A stretch of 64,000 nucleotides of DNA from Candidatus Staskawiczbacteria bacterium (GCA_903835075.1 CAILLM010000009.1:44134-108133); one strand, 5' to 3'; positions 16,811-24,769 are shown, counted from the first letter of the stretch. Numbers and translations are program-made. Notes: generated from the sequence alone by a model not told the origin.

Positions 16811-16929
16811 AATTACGCAATTTAATTTTTTATATGATTTTATTGTACCAAAAACTATATTATGCGACAAGGGTGTGGATATCTGTACTTGCATTGAATT
16901 TTTAGTTTGTTATAATTTAGACAATACAA

Positions 16930-17063
16930 TTTAACTATCAAGAGTGTGGCGAGAGTTCTGGCTCAATGACCCACCAGCAACCTACGTAGTCGCGTAAGGT
17001 GCTAAGTCCTGCCCAAGAGGGAAAGATAAATTATATCACTTCCTTTTCGGGAAGATTTTTTTT
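16930..17063 (+). ncRNA. SAM-I (S-box) riboswitch with terminator, controls metK
   Basis: The aptamer opens with TATCAAGAG (16936-16944). P2 is GTGG/CCAC with a kink-turn CGA/AATGA and inner GAG/CTC. The invariant AGCAACCT and GGTGCTAAGTCCTGC elements follow in order, and P1 closes at GATA (17025-17028). P3 is CCTACG/CGTAAGG. The expression platform is an intrinsic terminator CTTCC/GGAAG (17039-17054) with eight T (17056-17063). It ends 21 nt before the metK ATG, so high SAM should stop transcription. Confidence 0.88.
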
Positions 17064-17084
17064 AAAATAATTAATAAAAAACAT

Positions 17085-18134
17085 ATGATTATAAATCAAA
17101 AAACATATGCAGTAGAAAGTGTAACATCGGGGCACCCCGATAAAGTTTGTGATCAAATATCAGATGCAATTTTAGATGCTTGTTTGGCACAAGACCCAAA
17201 CTCAAGAGTTGCAGTAGAATCTTTCGGCGGGCACGGAATGTTGGTTATTGGTGGGGAAGTTACAACAAATGCAAAAGTTGATTATCAGGCAATAGCAGAC
17301 AAAGTATATAAAGAAATTGGTTACACACAAGAATTAAAATTTACAATAAATGTTGTTGAGCAATCTCCAGACATTGCCATGGGCGTAAACACTGGCGGAG
17401 CAGGGGATCAGGGAATTATGTATGGTTATGCAACAAATGAAACTCCTGAATATATGCCTTGGGCTGTTGTAAAAGTCCATGCATTAGCAAAAGGTTTACA
17501 AAGCTTGCGGGAATCAGGAGAAATAAAATGGTTAAAACCAGATGGAAAGTCGCAAATAACCATGCAAGACGGCAAAGTAAAAAATGTTTTAATTAGCACC
17601 CAGCACAGTCCTGAAGCTTCACAAGAAGAAATTAAAACAACTTTAACCGAAAAATTAATTAAGCCAATTTTGGGTGACGTTACTGGTGTAGATATATTTG
17701 TTAATCCAACTGGAAATTTTGTTCAGGGCGGTTTTGAAGCAGACACTGGCTTAACTGGTAGAAAAATTATGGTGGACACTTATTGCGGGTTAATTTCGCA
17801 TGGTGGTGGCGCATTTTCAGGCAAAGACCCAAGCAAAGTAGACAGGTCAGCAGCTTATATGGCACGTTTTGCCGCAAAAAATATTGTTGCAAATGGTTAT
17901 GCAAAGGAATGTTTGGTTTCAGTCGCTTATGCAATTGGAATGGCCGAACCTTTAATGGTCTCTGCTGTTGATGAAAATGGAAAAAGCTTAGATGAATTAA
18001 TTGCTAAGTTTGATTTCAAACCACAATCAATTATTCAAACCTTAGAATTAAAACAGCCCATTTATCAAAAAACAGCAGCTTACGGCCACTTTGGAAAATC
18101 TGATTTGCCTTGGGAAAAAATAATAAAAATATAA
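17085..18134 (+). CDS. metK: S-adenosylmethionine synthetase
   Basis: Makes SAM from methionine and ATP. The three-domain bacterial enzyme is recognised by VTSGHPDKVCDQISDAILD (residues 12-30), GAGDQGIMYGYA and the P-loop-like GGGAFSGKDPSKVDRSAAY. At 349 aa it is some 35 residues shorter than E. coli MetK, with the loss in loops and the C-terminus. Its transcript carries a SAM riboswitch, so the product feeds back on its own expression. A terminator follows 6 nt after the stop. Confidence 0.97.
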   Translation: MIINQKTYAVESVTSGHPDKVCDQISDAILDACLAQDPNSRVAVESFGGHGMLVIGGEVTTNAKVDYQAIADKVYKEIGYTQELKFTINVVEQSPDIAMGVNTGGAGDQGIMYGYATNETPEYMPWAVVKVHALAKGLQSLRESGEIKWLKPDGKSQITMQDGKVKNVLISTQHSPEASQEEIKTTLTEKLIKPILGDVTGVDIFVNPTGNFVQGGFEADTGLTGRKIMVDTYCGLISHGGGAFSGKDPSKVDRSAAYMARFAAKNIVANGYAKECLVSVAYAIGMAEPLMVSAVDENGKSLDELIAKFDFKPQSIIQTLELKQPIYQKTAAYGHFGKSDLPWEKIIKI

Positions 18135-18140
18135 TATTAA

Positions 18141-18166
18141 AAAACTGCCCGTAAGGGCAGTTTTTT
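18141..18166 (+). terminator. intrinsic terminator after metK
   Basis: AAAACTGCCC/GGGCAGTTTT with loop GTAA and six T. Confidence 0.9.
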
Positions 18167-18210
18167 GTTGGACAAAAAATAAGAAAAGTAGTAACGTTTA
18201 AGTATAAAGG

Positions 18211-19617
18211 ATGACCTTTGTCAATCTATTCGCACTAGCCACAGCTACAACAGAAAATACCACTATGAATCCAACACCACCAGTACCAATGCCTCCTCCG
18301 GTCGTGCCGGGTAAGCCAAAGTTGTCGCAGATAATACCGGGGATTACCCCACAACGTGCTTTTGAAGTGATTAGCGAGTCTTCACTTAAGAATTGTGATT
18401 TCACCAGAGATGACTTTAAGCCATTCTATGTAAGTGCTGCGAAAATAAAAGGATGGAATGCCGACGTGAATGACAACATGATACTGTCGGTTTTTGATGG
18501 ATCAGCTGATTCCTTAAAGACCATCCTCTACATCGAAAGCATTGGGCAGGGGAGACTATCACAGTATAGACTTACTGAACGCGGTTTAACGGCCGCTGAT
18601 ACAGGTCATAATGTATGGAACACAACTGTTGTTTTGGACGCTTCAGTCGCCAAGAACCAACGAGCCAATCAAATTCTCGAATCCCTCTTAGAGGTTCTTA
18701 CAAGATTTAAGTCGACCGCAATTAATGCTACAGTTTTCACTGAGCGTGCATATAAACTTTCTCGATCATTGCCAGACATTTTTGCACAAGAAGGTTCTGA
18801 AATGGTATGCGTCAAAATGCGTCAAATTGTAAACAGTCTAACGGCCACAGAAGATGGTAAGCCTCATGGGGAACAATATCTAGCAGAAATGACTAGATTG
18901 TTCGGAGCGCTCAATAGTCATATTTCTGATATAGAGGGTCTGTTTACGATTCATAGCTTCGAAAGACTGGAGCCAAAATTAATTATTTCATTTTCGGTTC
19001 CAGCCGAAGGTTTTCGCGCTACTGCATTAAATCTAAACGATGGCGGTGCTTTACGAATTCTCGATAACATATTTGATAAGCCCGATGGTTTCTTGAAAGA
19101 ACCCGCGAATGTGTGCATTGAATATGCCGGCACAAATCTTGGCTTGCTTAAACGTAGTAACAACGTGTTTGACGTTATCAGCGAAGATGGCATATCACTT
19201 TTTACTTTTGCGTTTATTGTTGCTGTTGTGGATGTGTCGGAACCAACGGAAGCACCCATATCTGCAACCGTGGATATGACAGCAGCCCTACGTCGCTTCA
19301 TAACAAGTCTTCGTCAAGCACTTCTGGAATACAACAAAAAGGTCAAAATTACCATATATCACGCATACGCCGAATACTTGGTGGAACGTCTTGATGAAAT
19401 GTTGATTTTGCAAGTGGGTGCATTTTCTAACAACGAGCTTTACACAAGACTTTCTTCTTTGCCCACGCTTGCAAAAGACCATTTCCCTGAAGCCTTTGAT
19501 GGTTCACAAGCAGCTCCTTTTCGAAGCGATGCTCTTCTAGGAGTGTGTGAAGTTGCTGATAATCATTTTAAGAGCTTTGCGGCTCGATACCCTGAGGTTG
19601 CTCAGGCCACAAGCTAA
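18211..19617 (+). CDS. large hypothetical protein (ORFan)
   Basis: Not recognised. It has 468 aa from ATG 18211, or 450 from the in-frame ATG 18265; the sequence AAAGG before 18211 favours the first. After a Pro-rich stretch (PPVPMPPPVVPGKPK) the chain is mixed alpha/beta with no transmembrane segment. Helices such as LRRFITSLRQALLEYNKKVK and an internal segment LKTILYIESIGQGRLSQYRL stand out. There is no obvious active site. The gene has its own terminator, no operon partner and is visibly less A+T-rich than metK and the slipin gene beside it, like asd and the 8453 gene. Confidence 0.6.
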   Translation: MTFVNLFALATATTENTTMNPTPPVPMPPPVVPGKPKLSQIIPGITPQRAFEVISESSLKNCDFTRDDFKPFYVSAAKIKGWNADVNDNMILSVFDGSADSLKTILYIESIGQGRLSQYRLTERGLTAADTGHNVWNTTVVLDASVAKNQRANQILESLLEVLTRFKSTAINATVFTERAYKLSRSLPDIFAQEGSEMVCVKMRQIVNSLTATEDGKPHGEQYLAEMTRLFGALNSHISDIEGLFTIHSFERLEPKLIISFSVPAEGFRATALNLNDGGALRILDNIFDKPDGFLKEPANVCIEYAGTNLGLLKRSNNVFDVISEDGISLFTFAFIVAVVDVSEPTEAPISATVDMTAALRRFITSLRQALLEYNKKVKITIYHAYAEYLVERLDEMLILQVGAFSNNELYTRLSSLPTLAKDHFPEAFDGSQAAPFRSDALLGVCEVADNHFKSFAARYPEVAQATS

Positions 19618-19631
19618 TATCCGTTTATTAT

Positions 19632-19664
19632 AGGCCACGATGAATTTCGCTGGCCTCTTTTTTT
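19632..19664 (+). terminator. intrinsic terminator
   Basis: AGGCCA/TGGCCT stem with inner CGA/TCG pairs and seven T. Confidence 0.8.
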
Positions 19665-19743
19665 ATGCTGAGCCCGTCGAAGTATTTGCATCCTAACTAA
19701 AAAAGGAGTATTAATAATATATATAATTAAATTATAAAAAAAC

Positions 19744-20511
19744 ATGAGTGCTATTTTATTTTATTCGTTGTGGGTTTTATTCTTAATTTTAATTTCGGGA
19801 ATTCGTGTTATTAAAGAATACGAAAGAGCAGTTATTTTCTTTTTGGGCAGGCAGACCGTTATTCGTGGGCCTGGCTTAATTTTCTTGGTGCCAATTTTTG
19901 AAAAAATGGTGAAGGTAAGTTTTAGAACTGTAACAATGGGAATTCCTTCACAAAAAATTATCACAAAAGATAATGTTTCCATAGACATTGCAGCTGTTGC
20001 ATATTATCATGTTGTAGATCCTAAAAAAGCAGTTATTGCTATTGAAGATGTTTTTAGTGCAGTAAATCAAATAAGCCAAACAACAGTTAGAAATGTTGTT
20101 GGACAATTTATGTTAGATCAATTGTTGTCGCAAACAGCAGATATAAATGAACAAATTAAAAATGTTATTGATGGACATACCGAACCTTGGGGCGTGCAAG
20201 TAACAGCTGTAGAAATTAAAGATATTATTTTACCAGACAACATGCAACGTGCAATGGCTAAAGAAGCCGAAGCTGAAAGAGAAAGAAGGGCAAAAATTGT
20301 TGCAGCACAAGGAGAATTTCAAGCTGCTGAGAAATTAGGCCAAGCAGCTGACTTAATTGCTGCACATCCTGTTGCGTTGCAATTAAGAACATTGCAAACA
20401 ATGTCTGAAATTGCTACAGAAAAGAATTCAACAATCATTTTTCCAGCTCAATTTATGACAACAGTTAAAGAAGCTTTAGAAACTATTCGCGGCGACAACA
20501 AAAACAAATAA
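19744..20511 (+). CDS. slipin (SPFH/band 7 membrane protein)
   Basis: A stomatin-like scaffold of membrane microdomains. It has an N-terminal hydrophobic hairpin (residues 3-21), then the SPFH domain with IKEYERAVIFFLGR, GPGLIFLVPIFE, ITKDNVSIDIAAVAYYHV and LLSQTADINEQI. A helical stretch rich in Ala and Glu (MAKEAEAERERRAKIVAAQGE) follows and likely mediates oligomer formation. It has 255 aa, as in bacterial slipins. The NfeD partner gene often found next to slipin is not present here. A terminator follows. Confidence 0.93.
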   Translation: MSAILFYSLWVLFLILISGIRVIKEYERAVIFFLGRQTVIRGPGLIFLVPIFEKMVKVSFRTVTMGIPSQKIITKDNVSIDIAAVAYYHVVDPKKAVIAIEDVFSAVNQISQTTVRNVVGQFMLDQLLSQTADINEQIKNVIDGHTEPWGVQVTAVEIKDIILPDNMQRAMAKEAEAERERRAKIVAAQGEFQAAEKLGQAADLIAAHPVALQLRTLQTMSEIATEKNSTIIFPAQFMTTVKEALETIRGDNKNK

Positions 20512-20527
20512 ATTTTTGTAAAAATGT

Positions 20528-20554
20528 AAAACCGCTCGTAAGGGCGGTTTTATT
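20528..20554 (+). terminator. intrinsic terminator after the slipin gene
   Basis: AAAACCGC/GGCGGTTTT (TCGTAAG between the arms), ending in TTTTATT. Confidence 0.8.
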
Positions 20555-20656
20555 ATGCTCTGAAGATTTTTGGCCTTGCTTGTTTTTTAAAAAAGAGTAA
20601 AAATAAATATGCACCTTTACAATGTTTAGCGTGCAAGCTCAACCAATCAGAATGAA

Positions 20657-20911
20657 ATGAAAACAATATATTTGGTTTTACTTCTGACGACTTTGCCCAT
20701 TTCTGGGTTTGCTATTTTGGGCCTAAAGCATGAAAATGATGTTCAAAGAAAGTCTATTGAATTTTTGCTTCGTCCCGATGGCCTAGATAAGCCCCAGCCT
20801 CAAGAAGGGCCTCCCAAAGCAGTTAATCCTCAAAAGGTCCATCCTGCGGAAGCCACGCCCAAAAAGACTCCCATGCCAAAGAGGGATTTCAATCCAAGCA
20901 ACATGGCCTAG
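20657..20911 (+). CDS. small exported Pro-rich hypothetical protein
   Basis: 84 aa. A signal peptide-like N-terminus (MKTIYLVLLLTTLPISGFA) is followed by a soluble, Pro- and Lys-rich tail with repeated KxxPxE-type segments. No family is recognised. The extended, charged tail suggests a disordered surface peptide. A short out-of-frame ATG (20652) overlaps the start. A strong terminator lies 14 nt after the stop, so it is a single-gene unit. Confidence 0.5.
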   Translation: MKTIYLVLLLTTLPISGFAILGLKHENDVQRKSIEFLLRPDGLDKPQPQEGPPKAVNPQKVHPAEATPKKTPMPKRDFNPSNMA

Positions 20912-20924
20912 TCAGGCTTTCAGT

Positions 20925-20953
20925 GCTCCGCATTTATGTGGAGCCATTTTTTT
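20925..20953 (+). terminator. intrinsic terminator
   Basis: GCTCCGCA/TGTGGAGC stem with loop TTTA and seven T. Confidence 0.85.
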
Positions 20954-21020
20954 ATATAATATTACATTGACAAAGTGTGTGCATTATATAATATATAGTA
21001 AATAGTGATTTAAATTAATT

Positions 21021-21734
21021 ATGCCAAAAAAAATAAACACAGAAGCAAAAGATGGTGCAGAACTAGCAATCTTGCATAAGATTATAGAAACAATAAGTTA
21101 CGACTTAAACTTAGAAGAAGTTTTGTCAAAAATTATAGATACTGTTGGAAAAGTCACAAAAGCTGATTCTTGTTTTTTATATTTAATTGATGGAAAAAAC
21201 ATTATTATGCGTGCATCACAAAATTCTCATCCTGGAATTATTGGTAATATTAAATTAAAACTAGGGGAGGGAATTACTGGCTGGGTAGCTAAAAATAAAA
21301 AAACAGTTGCTATTCCTAAAAAAGCCTACGAAGATTACCGTTTTAAATTATTTAATAATTTACCAGAAGATAAATACGAAGCATTTTTATCAGTGCCCGT
21401 AATATACAAAAAAGAAACTTTAGGTGTTATAAATGTTCAACATAAAAATTCTCAAAAATATTTTGACAGTGAAATAAAACTTTTTGAAACAATTGCCCGC
21501 GCAACAGGCGGGGCCATAGAAAATGCAAGACTTTTCACAGAAAGCCAAGAATTAAGAGAAACATTGGAAACCAGAAAAGCAGTAGAAAAAGCAAAAGGAA
21601 TTTTAATGAAAGAAATGTCAATTTCTGAAGAAGATGCCTACAAACTTTTAAATAAAAAAAGTATGGATAAAAGAATTTCAATGAAAGAAGTTGCTGATGC
21701 AATTCTAATTTCTGATGAATTGAGAAGGGGGTGA
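21021..21734 (+). CDS. GAF-ANTAR RNA-binding antiterminator
   Basis: A GAF sensor domain (about residues 14-165, with LGEGITGWVA, SVPVIYKKETLGVINVQ and ETIARATGGAIENARLF) is joined to a C-terminal ANTAR domain (about 178-237). The ANTAR part shows RKAVEKAKGILM and AYKLLNKKSMDKR. ANTAR proteins bind paired hairpins with A1/G4 hexaloops and prevent termination; the GAF domain should sense a small molecule or redox state. TTGACA (20967-20972) with TAATAT 16 nt on is a plausible promoter. No kinase partner is in the window. The next transcription unit begins with a leader that holds a candidate target hairpin. Confidence 0.9.
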   Translation: MPKKINTEAKDGAELAILHKIIETISYDLNLEEVLSKIIDTVGKVTKADSCFLYLIDGKNIIMRASQNSHPGIIGNIKLKLGEGITGWVAKNKKTVAIPKKAYEDYRFKLFNNLPEDKYEAFLSVPVIYKKETLGVINVQHKNSQKYFDSEIKLFETIARATGGAIENARLFTESQELRETLETRKAVEKAKGILMKEMSISEEDAYKLLNKKSMDKRISMKEVADAILISDELRRG

Positions 21735-21740
21735 CTTGAG

Positions 21741-21764
21741 TCTTCACTCAAAATTGGGTGAAGA
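21741..21764 (+). other. stable hairpin after the GAF-ANTAR gene
   Basis: TCTTCACTC/GGGTGAAGA pairs over 9-10 bp around a 6-nt loop AAAATT. The T run begins only about 9 nt later (21774-21780), so it may be a weak terminator. The loop has A1 but not G4 of the ANTAR consensus. Confidence 0.5.
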
Positions 21765-21765
21765 C

Positions 21766-21793
21766 TTGACACGTTTTTTTAAAAGAATATAAT
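21766..21793 (+). promoter_or_regulatory. consensus promoter upstream of the 21927 gene
   Basis: Perfect TTGACA (21766-21771), 16-nt spacer, perfect TATAAT (21788-21793). The predicted start is near 21800, giving a leader of about 125 nt. Confidence 0.85.
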
Positions 21794-21804
21794 TAAATTG
21801 AAGC

Positions 21805-21864
21805 TGGTACAGTGTTGTGCCAACCAATGACAATGAGGTCTCCTACAAAATAGGGGGCTTTTAT
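21805..21864 (+). promoter_or_regulatory. structured leader with hexaloop hairpin and terminator-like hairpin
   Basis: Hairpin 1 is TGGTAC/GTGCCA (21805-21822) with hexaloop AGTGTT, which has A at position 1 and G at position 4. Hairpin 2 is GTCTCCTA/TAGGGGGC (21838-21858) followed by TTTTAT. In addition GGTCTCCT (21837-21844) is fully complementary to AGGAGACC (21913-21920), which contains the ribosome site of the next gene. The RNA can therefore fold in mutually exclusive ways. Confidence 0.55.
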
Positions 21865-21926
21865 CGTTTATGTTCGTTGAAAACAAATTTCATGGGACAA
21901 ACAACCAACCAAAGGAGACCAAAATC

Positions 21927-22154
21927 ATGAACAGTTGCCCGTTCGGAAGACATTGTGAGAAAGGAAAATATCTCGACAAATTTTATGGCGATAAGGAAAA
22001 GCCTTGTTCAACGGTTTATCCCACGTGCCATACTTATCGACAACTAAAAGACGAAGCCGACAAAGCCAAAAAAGCCAAAAAAGCAACCGGGGCTGACCAA
22101 AATCAGCACTCTGACGACGAAGAGTTCTGCGTCGCATTGAGAAAAGCTGGTTAG
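21927..22154 (+). CDS. small Cys-containing hypothetical protein
   Basis: 75 aa from ATG 21927, chosen because AAAGGAG lies 9 nt upstream. An in-frame ATG at 21870 would add 19 residues without a ribosome site. CPFGRHC is followed by C and C (residues 4, 9, 27 and 34), a possible zinc site. The rest is Lys/Ala-rich helix (EADKAKKAKKAT) and an acidic end. No family is recognised. It has a long structured leader next to the GAF-ANTAR gene and so may be its regulatory target. Confidence 0.6.
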   Translation: MNSCPFGRHCEKGKYLDKFYGDKEKPCSTVYPTCHTYRQLKDEADKAKKAKKATGADQNQHSDDEEFCVALRKAG

Positions 22155-22175
22155 CGCCTGTCGCTCCCATTCTAT

Positions 22176-22205
22176 GCCACGTTTCGCGCAACGTGGCCTT
22201 TTTTT
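22176..22205 (+). terminator. strong intrinsic terminator
   Basis: GCCACGTT/AACGTGGC perfect stem with a 6-nt loop and seven T (22199-22205). Confidence 0.9.
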
Positions 22206-22221
22206 ATTGTGCTATTTTTGT

Positions 22222-22250
22222 TTGACTTTTGCCGTAATTTATTGTAAATT
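22222..22250 (+). promoter_or_regulatory. promoter of the 22298-23378 gene group
   Basis: TTGACT (22222-22227), 17-nt spacer, TAAATT (22245-22250). Confidence 0.75.
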
Positions 22251-22297
22251 CTATTTAACCTCAACGCGGTGTTGAGGGTGCAAATTGAAAATCTGCT

Positions 22298-22573
22298 ATG
22301 AACAAAAAACCATTGCTTGCAGTCGCCATATTCTTTTCGGGAAGTTGTACGCCAACTTTCTTACCCCAAAACAGTCCAAAAGAAACCTCACAGGCCAACA
22401 TTGGAAAGCCCGCGGTATCTGAGCTCATTGATGGACATTACTATTGTTACCCAGGTTGCAATGGTCACAAAAATAAAACCAGTATTTGTAAACAAGCAAC
22501 TTTAGAAAAAGAACTTACTAGGCGCTTGATTGCGTTTTACATTGAGGATACTTCCACTGAAATAAGAAGATGA
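22298..22573 (+). CDS. small exported hypothetical protein, possible lipoprotein
   Basis: 91 aa. The N-terminus MNKKPLLAVAIFFSGSC ends in a weak lipobox, so lipidation on Cys17 is possible. The mature part has a YYCYPGC motif and a further Cys, and ends in charged helix. No family is recognised. It overlaps the next gene by 4 nt (ATGA), which is itself a better lipoprotein candidate, so the two likely act together at the membrane. Confidence 0.55.
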   Translation: MNKKPLLAVAIFFSGSCTPTFLPQNSPKETSQANIGKPAVSELIDGHYYCYPGCNGHKNKTSICKQATLEKELTRRLIAFYIEDTSTEIRR

Positions 22574-23190
22574 AAACACGATATTGTTTGTTGATTGGAC
22601 TTATGTCCGCATTGGTGCTTAGTTGCAAGAAAGATGAAAAAAGTAAAGACACTGTGCTGGGCGATTTTGCCAAGAGCGTTCTTGTGGCTGGGAAAGCAAA
22701 GGACGTTGGCATGCTTGTGAGCAAACTGAGTATGTCTACTGTTGCCGAAGGCAAGGCCTTTATGGATCAGCTTAAGAAGTCAAACCCCGAGCTCACGTTT
22801 ACCGAGGGCAAGGAAGATGCCAACGACAATGACCTTTGCAAAGAAATGGAGGTCAATGCGCGGTTGTTTATTGACTCTTACGCGGATGTTTTTGACGGTA
22901 CCCTGTCCAGCATTTCAACAGCTCAGAATATTGAACTAAAGGGCTCAAATGTGTATGCAATGATTATTTGGGTTAAGCAAAAAGACGGCAAGTTCTGTGG
23001 TGTCAAAATTGATAGCGTTTGGAAAAAGGATGACGGCTCATTTGAGGTTTTGACGTGGGCAGAAATTAGCGGCTATTACGCTGACAAGAACGTTAAGAAA
23101 AAGCAGGCCATTTTAGAATGTGATACAGCCGATGCTTGTCACTTCCCAGACATAATTCAATACAAGTACGTCATGTCACCATACAACTGA
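22570..23190 (+). CDS. putative lipoprotein, hypothetical
   Basis: 206 aa with signal peptide MKTRYCLLIGLMSALVLSC and lipobox-like VLSC; CKKDEKSKD follows, so Cys19 is the probable lipid anchor. The mature domain is alpha/beta with a NTF2-like look: a helix pair, then strands VYAMIIWVKQKDGKFCGVKIDSVWKKDDGSFEVLTW. That resemblance is only suggestive. It is translationally coupled to the 22298 gene and followed 5 nt later by a 60-aa gene. All three share a promoter and a terminator. Confidence 0.6.
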   Translation: MKTRYCLLIGLMSALVLSCKKDEKSKDTVLGDFAKSVLVAGKAKDVGMLVSKLSMSTVAEGKAFMDQLKKSNPELTFTEGKEDANDNDLCKEMEVNARLFIDSYADVFDGTLSSISTAQNIELKGSNVYAMIIWVKQKDGKFCGVKIDSVWKKDDGSFEVLTWAEISGYYADKNVKKKQAILECDTADACHFPDIIQYKYVMSPYN

Positions 23191-23195
23191 ATCCA

Positions 23196-23378
23196 ATGAA
23201 CGCTCTCGATGAAACAATTTTGGCGAAATGCACGCAGGTGCAATCCGCAAAAGTTTCGGATCTTTTGGAAGATGGCTGGGAGATCGTTAGCTTTGATGGA
23301 TTGAAACGTGTTCAGATAAGGAAAGATGGGCACAGCTCTAAATGGGTTCTCCCCGACGGGCGAGTAGACTTGGGCTAA
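23196..23378 (+). CDS. small hypothetical protein
   Basis: 60 aa from ATG 23196. An earlier in-frame start would overlap the lipoprotein gene by 55 nt and is less likely. The chain has one helix followed by a beta hairpin-like end (SKWVLPDGRVDLG) with alternating polar residues. No family is recognised. It is the last gene of a three-gene unit. Confidence 0.45.
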   Translation: MNALDETILAKCTQVQSAKVSDLLEDGWEIVSFDGLKRVQIRKDGHSSKWVLPDGRVDLG

Positions 23379-23398
23379 TATAACCCATTGTTTCGCAT

Positions 23399-23424
23399 GC
23401 TCTGAGATTTCTCAGGGCTTTTTT
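23399..23424 (+). terminator. intrinsic terminator
   Basis: GCTCTGAG/CTCAGGGC stem with loop ATTT and six T. Confidence 0.8.
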
Positions 23425-23440
23425 ATTCCAAAACATCTTA

Positions 23441-23450
23441 TTGTGCGACA
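23441..23450 (+). repeat. polar 10-mer TTGTGCGACA, copy 1
   Basis: Intergenic, 62 nt after the 23378 stop and 66 nt before msrA, in gene direction. It is preceded by A and followed by AA. Confidence 0.75.
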
Positions 23451-23516
23451 AATTAACATTAAACCATCTTTGAAATAGGGTAGTTTTTTGGTAGTATTAA
23501 ATAAACAAATAAACAA

Positions 23517-24062
23517 ATGGAAAATAATAATCAAATTGAAAAAGTAGCTTTTGGGGGTGGTTGTTTTTGGTGCACAGAAGCTGTGTTTTTAATTTTAAAG
23601 GGTGTGGTTGGCGTAACCCCAGGTTATGCTGGAGGGAGCACTGAAAACCCAACATATGAACAAGTATCTTCTGGCAAAACAGGGCACGCAGAAGTGATAT
23701 TAGTTGAATATAATCGGGACATTATATCTTTTGAAAAACTATTAGAAGTTTTTTTTGATGCACACAGCCCAACTGAATTAAATAAACAAGGGAATGATGT
23801 GGGCACACAATATCGTTCTGTTTTGCTTTACTCAACCACTGAACAAAAAAATATTGCAGAAACTTACGTTGCAAAACTTACAGATGCTCATAAATATGAA
23901 AACCCAATAGTCACAGAAATAGTTCCACTAAATGAATTTTATCCTGCCGAAGAATATCACAAAGACTATTATGCTAAAAACCCAAATTATGGTTATCCCA
24001 TGTATATTATTAAGCCAAAAGTTGAGAAAATAAAAGAAAAATATAATAACTTATTAAAATGA
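23517..24062 (+). CDS. msrA: peptide methionine (S)-S-oxide reductase
   Basis: Repairs oxidised methionine. The active site GGCFWC is at residues 14-19, and the family segments PGYAGG, GHAEVILVEY and FYPAEEYHKDYY are all present. It has 181 aa. No MsrB fusion; a separate msrB is 3.6 kb downstream. A promoter TTGAAA (23470-23475) and TAGTAT (23492-23497) precede it. It overlaps the SOUL gene by 4 nt. Confidence 0.96.
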   Translation: MENNNQIEKVAFGGGCFWCTEAVFLILKGVVGVTPGYAGGSTENPTYEQVSSGKTGHAEVILVEYNRDIISFEKLLEVFFDAHSPTELNKQGNDVGTQYRSVLLYSTTEQKNIAETYVAKLTDAHKYENPIVTEIVPLNEFYPAEEYHKDYYAKNPNYGYPMYIIKPKVEKIKEKYNNLLK

Positions 24063-24688
24063 CAATGTTAACTTTATTAATAATTATTATTGCTATAATA
24101 ATTTTATGGTCTGCTTATGGATTTTTTTCTTCGCGCGTTGAACAAGCTGAATATAGTGTAATTAAAAAAATGTTAGGGTATGAAATAAGAAAATATCCTG
24201 TCCACATTGTTGCACAAACCACTGTAAGGGGAAATTATCAATATGCTCTTAACGAAGGCTTTAGAATTGTTGCAGGATATATTTTTGGTAATAATTCAAA
24301 AAAACAGGGCATTGCAATGACAGCTCCAGTTGTTTCGCAGAATGCAGGTTCAGAAAAAATTTCTATGACAGCTCCCGTTTTGGCAACTACAAAAGGGGAG
24401 TCACATGTCATATCTTTTGGAATGCCGCGTTCTCAAACTTTGCAAACATTGCCAGAGCCGGGCGACCCAAGGGTGAAAATTGTTGAAATACCTGCAAAGC
24501 AATTTGCAGTCATTAGGTTTTCTTGGTCGCGCACAGATGAGAAAATTAAGAAAATGGAAACTAAATTACTCAAACTAATTTCACGTGATAATTTGCAGGT
24601 AATAGGTAGTCCAATTTATGCAGGATACAATGCTCCCTGGACTCCACCGTGGATGGCAAGAAATGAAGTAATGATAGAAATCAAATAG
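24059..24688 (+). CDS. SOUL heme-binding family protein, membrane-anchored
   Basis: An N-terminal transmembrane helix (residues 3-24) is followed by a SOUL domain with YSVIKKMLGYEIRKYPVHIVAQT, FGNNSKKQGIAMTAPV, EKISMTAPVL and FGMPRSQTLQTLPEP, and the conserved NAPWTPPWMARNEV end. Animal and plant members bind heme or related tetrapyrroles; the bacterial role is unknown. Coupling to msrA by a 4-nt overlap suggests a part in oxidative stress or redox handling. Confidence 0.88.
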   Translation: MTMLTLLIIIIAIIILWSAYGFFSSRVEQAEYSVIKKMLGYEIRKYPVHIVAQTTVRGNYQYALNEGFRIVAGYIFGNNSKKQGIAMTAPVVSQNAGSEKISMTAPVLATTKGESHVISFGMPRSQTLQTLPEPGDPRVKIVEIPAKQFAVIRFSWSRTDEKIKKMETKLLKLISRDNLQVIGSPIYAGYNAPWTPPWMARNEVMIEIK

Positions 24689-24741
24689 TACTATCGACTT
24701 CGTAGAACATATATTTCGCGACATTATTATTAGACAGACTA

Positions 24742-24769
24742 AAAAAGCTGAGTTTGCACTCGGCTTTTT
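24742..24769 (+). terminator. intrinsic terminator
   Basis: AAAAAGCTGAG/CTCGGCTTTTT stem with a 6-nt loop, ending in five T. Confidence 0.85.
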
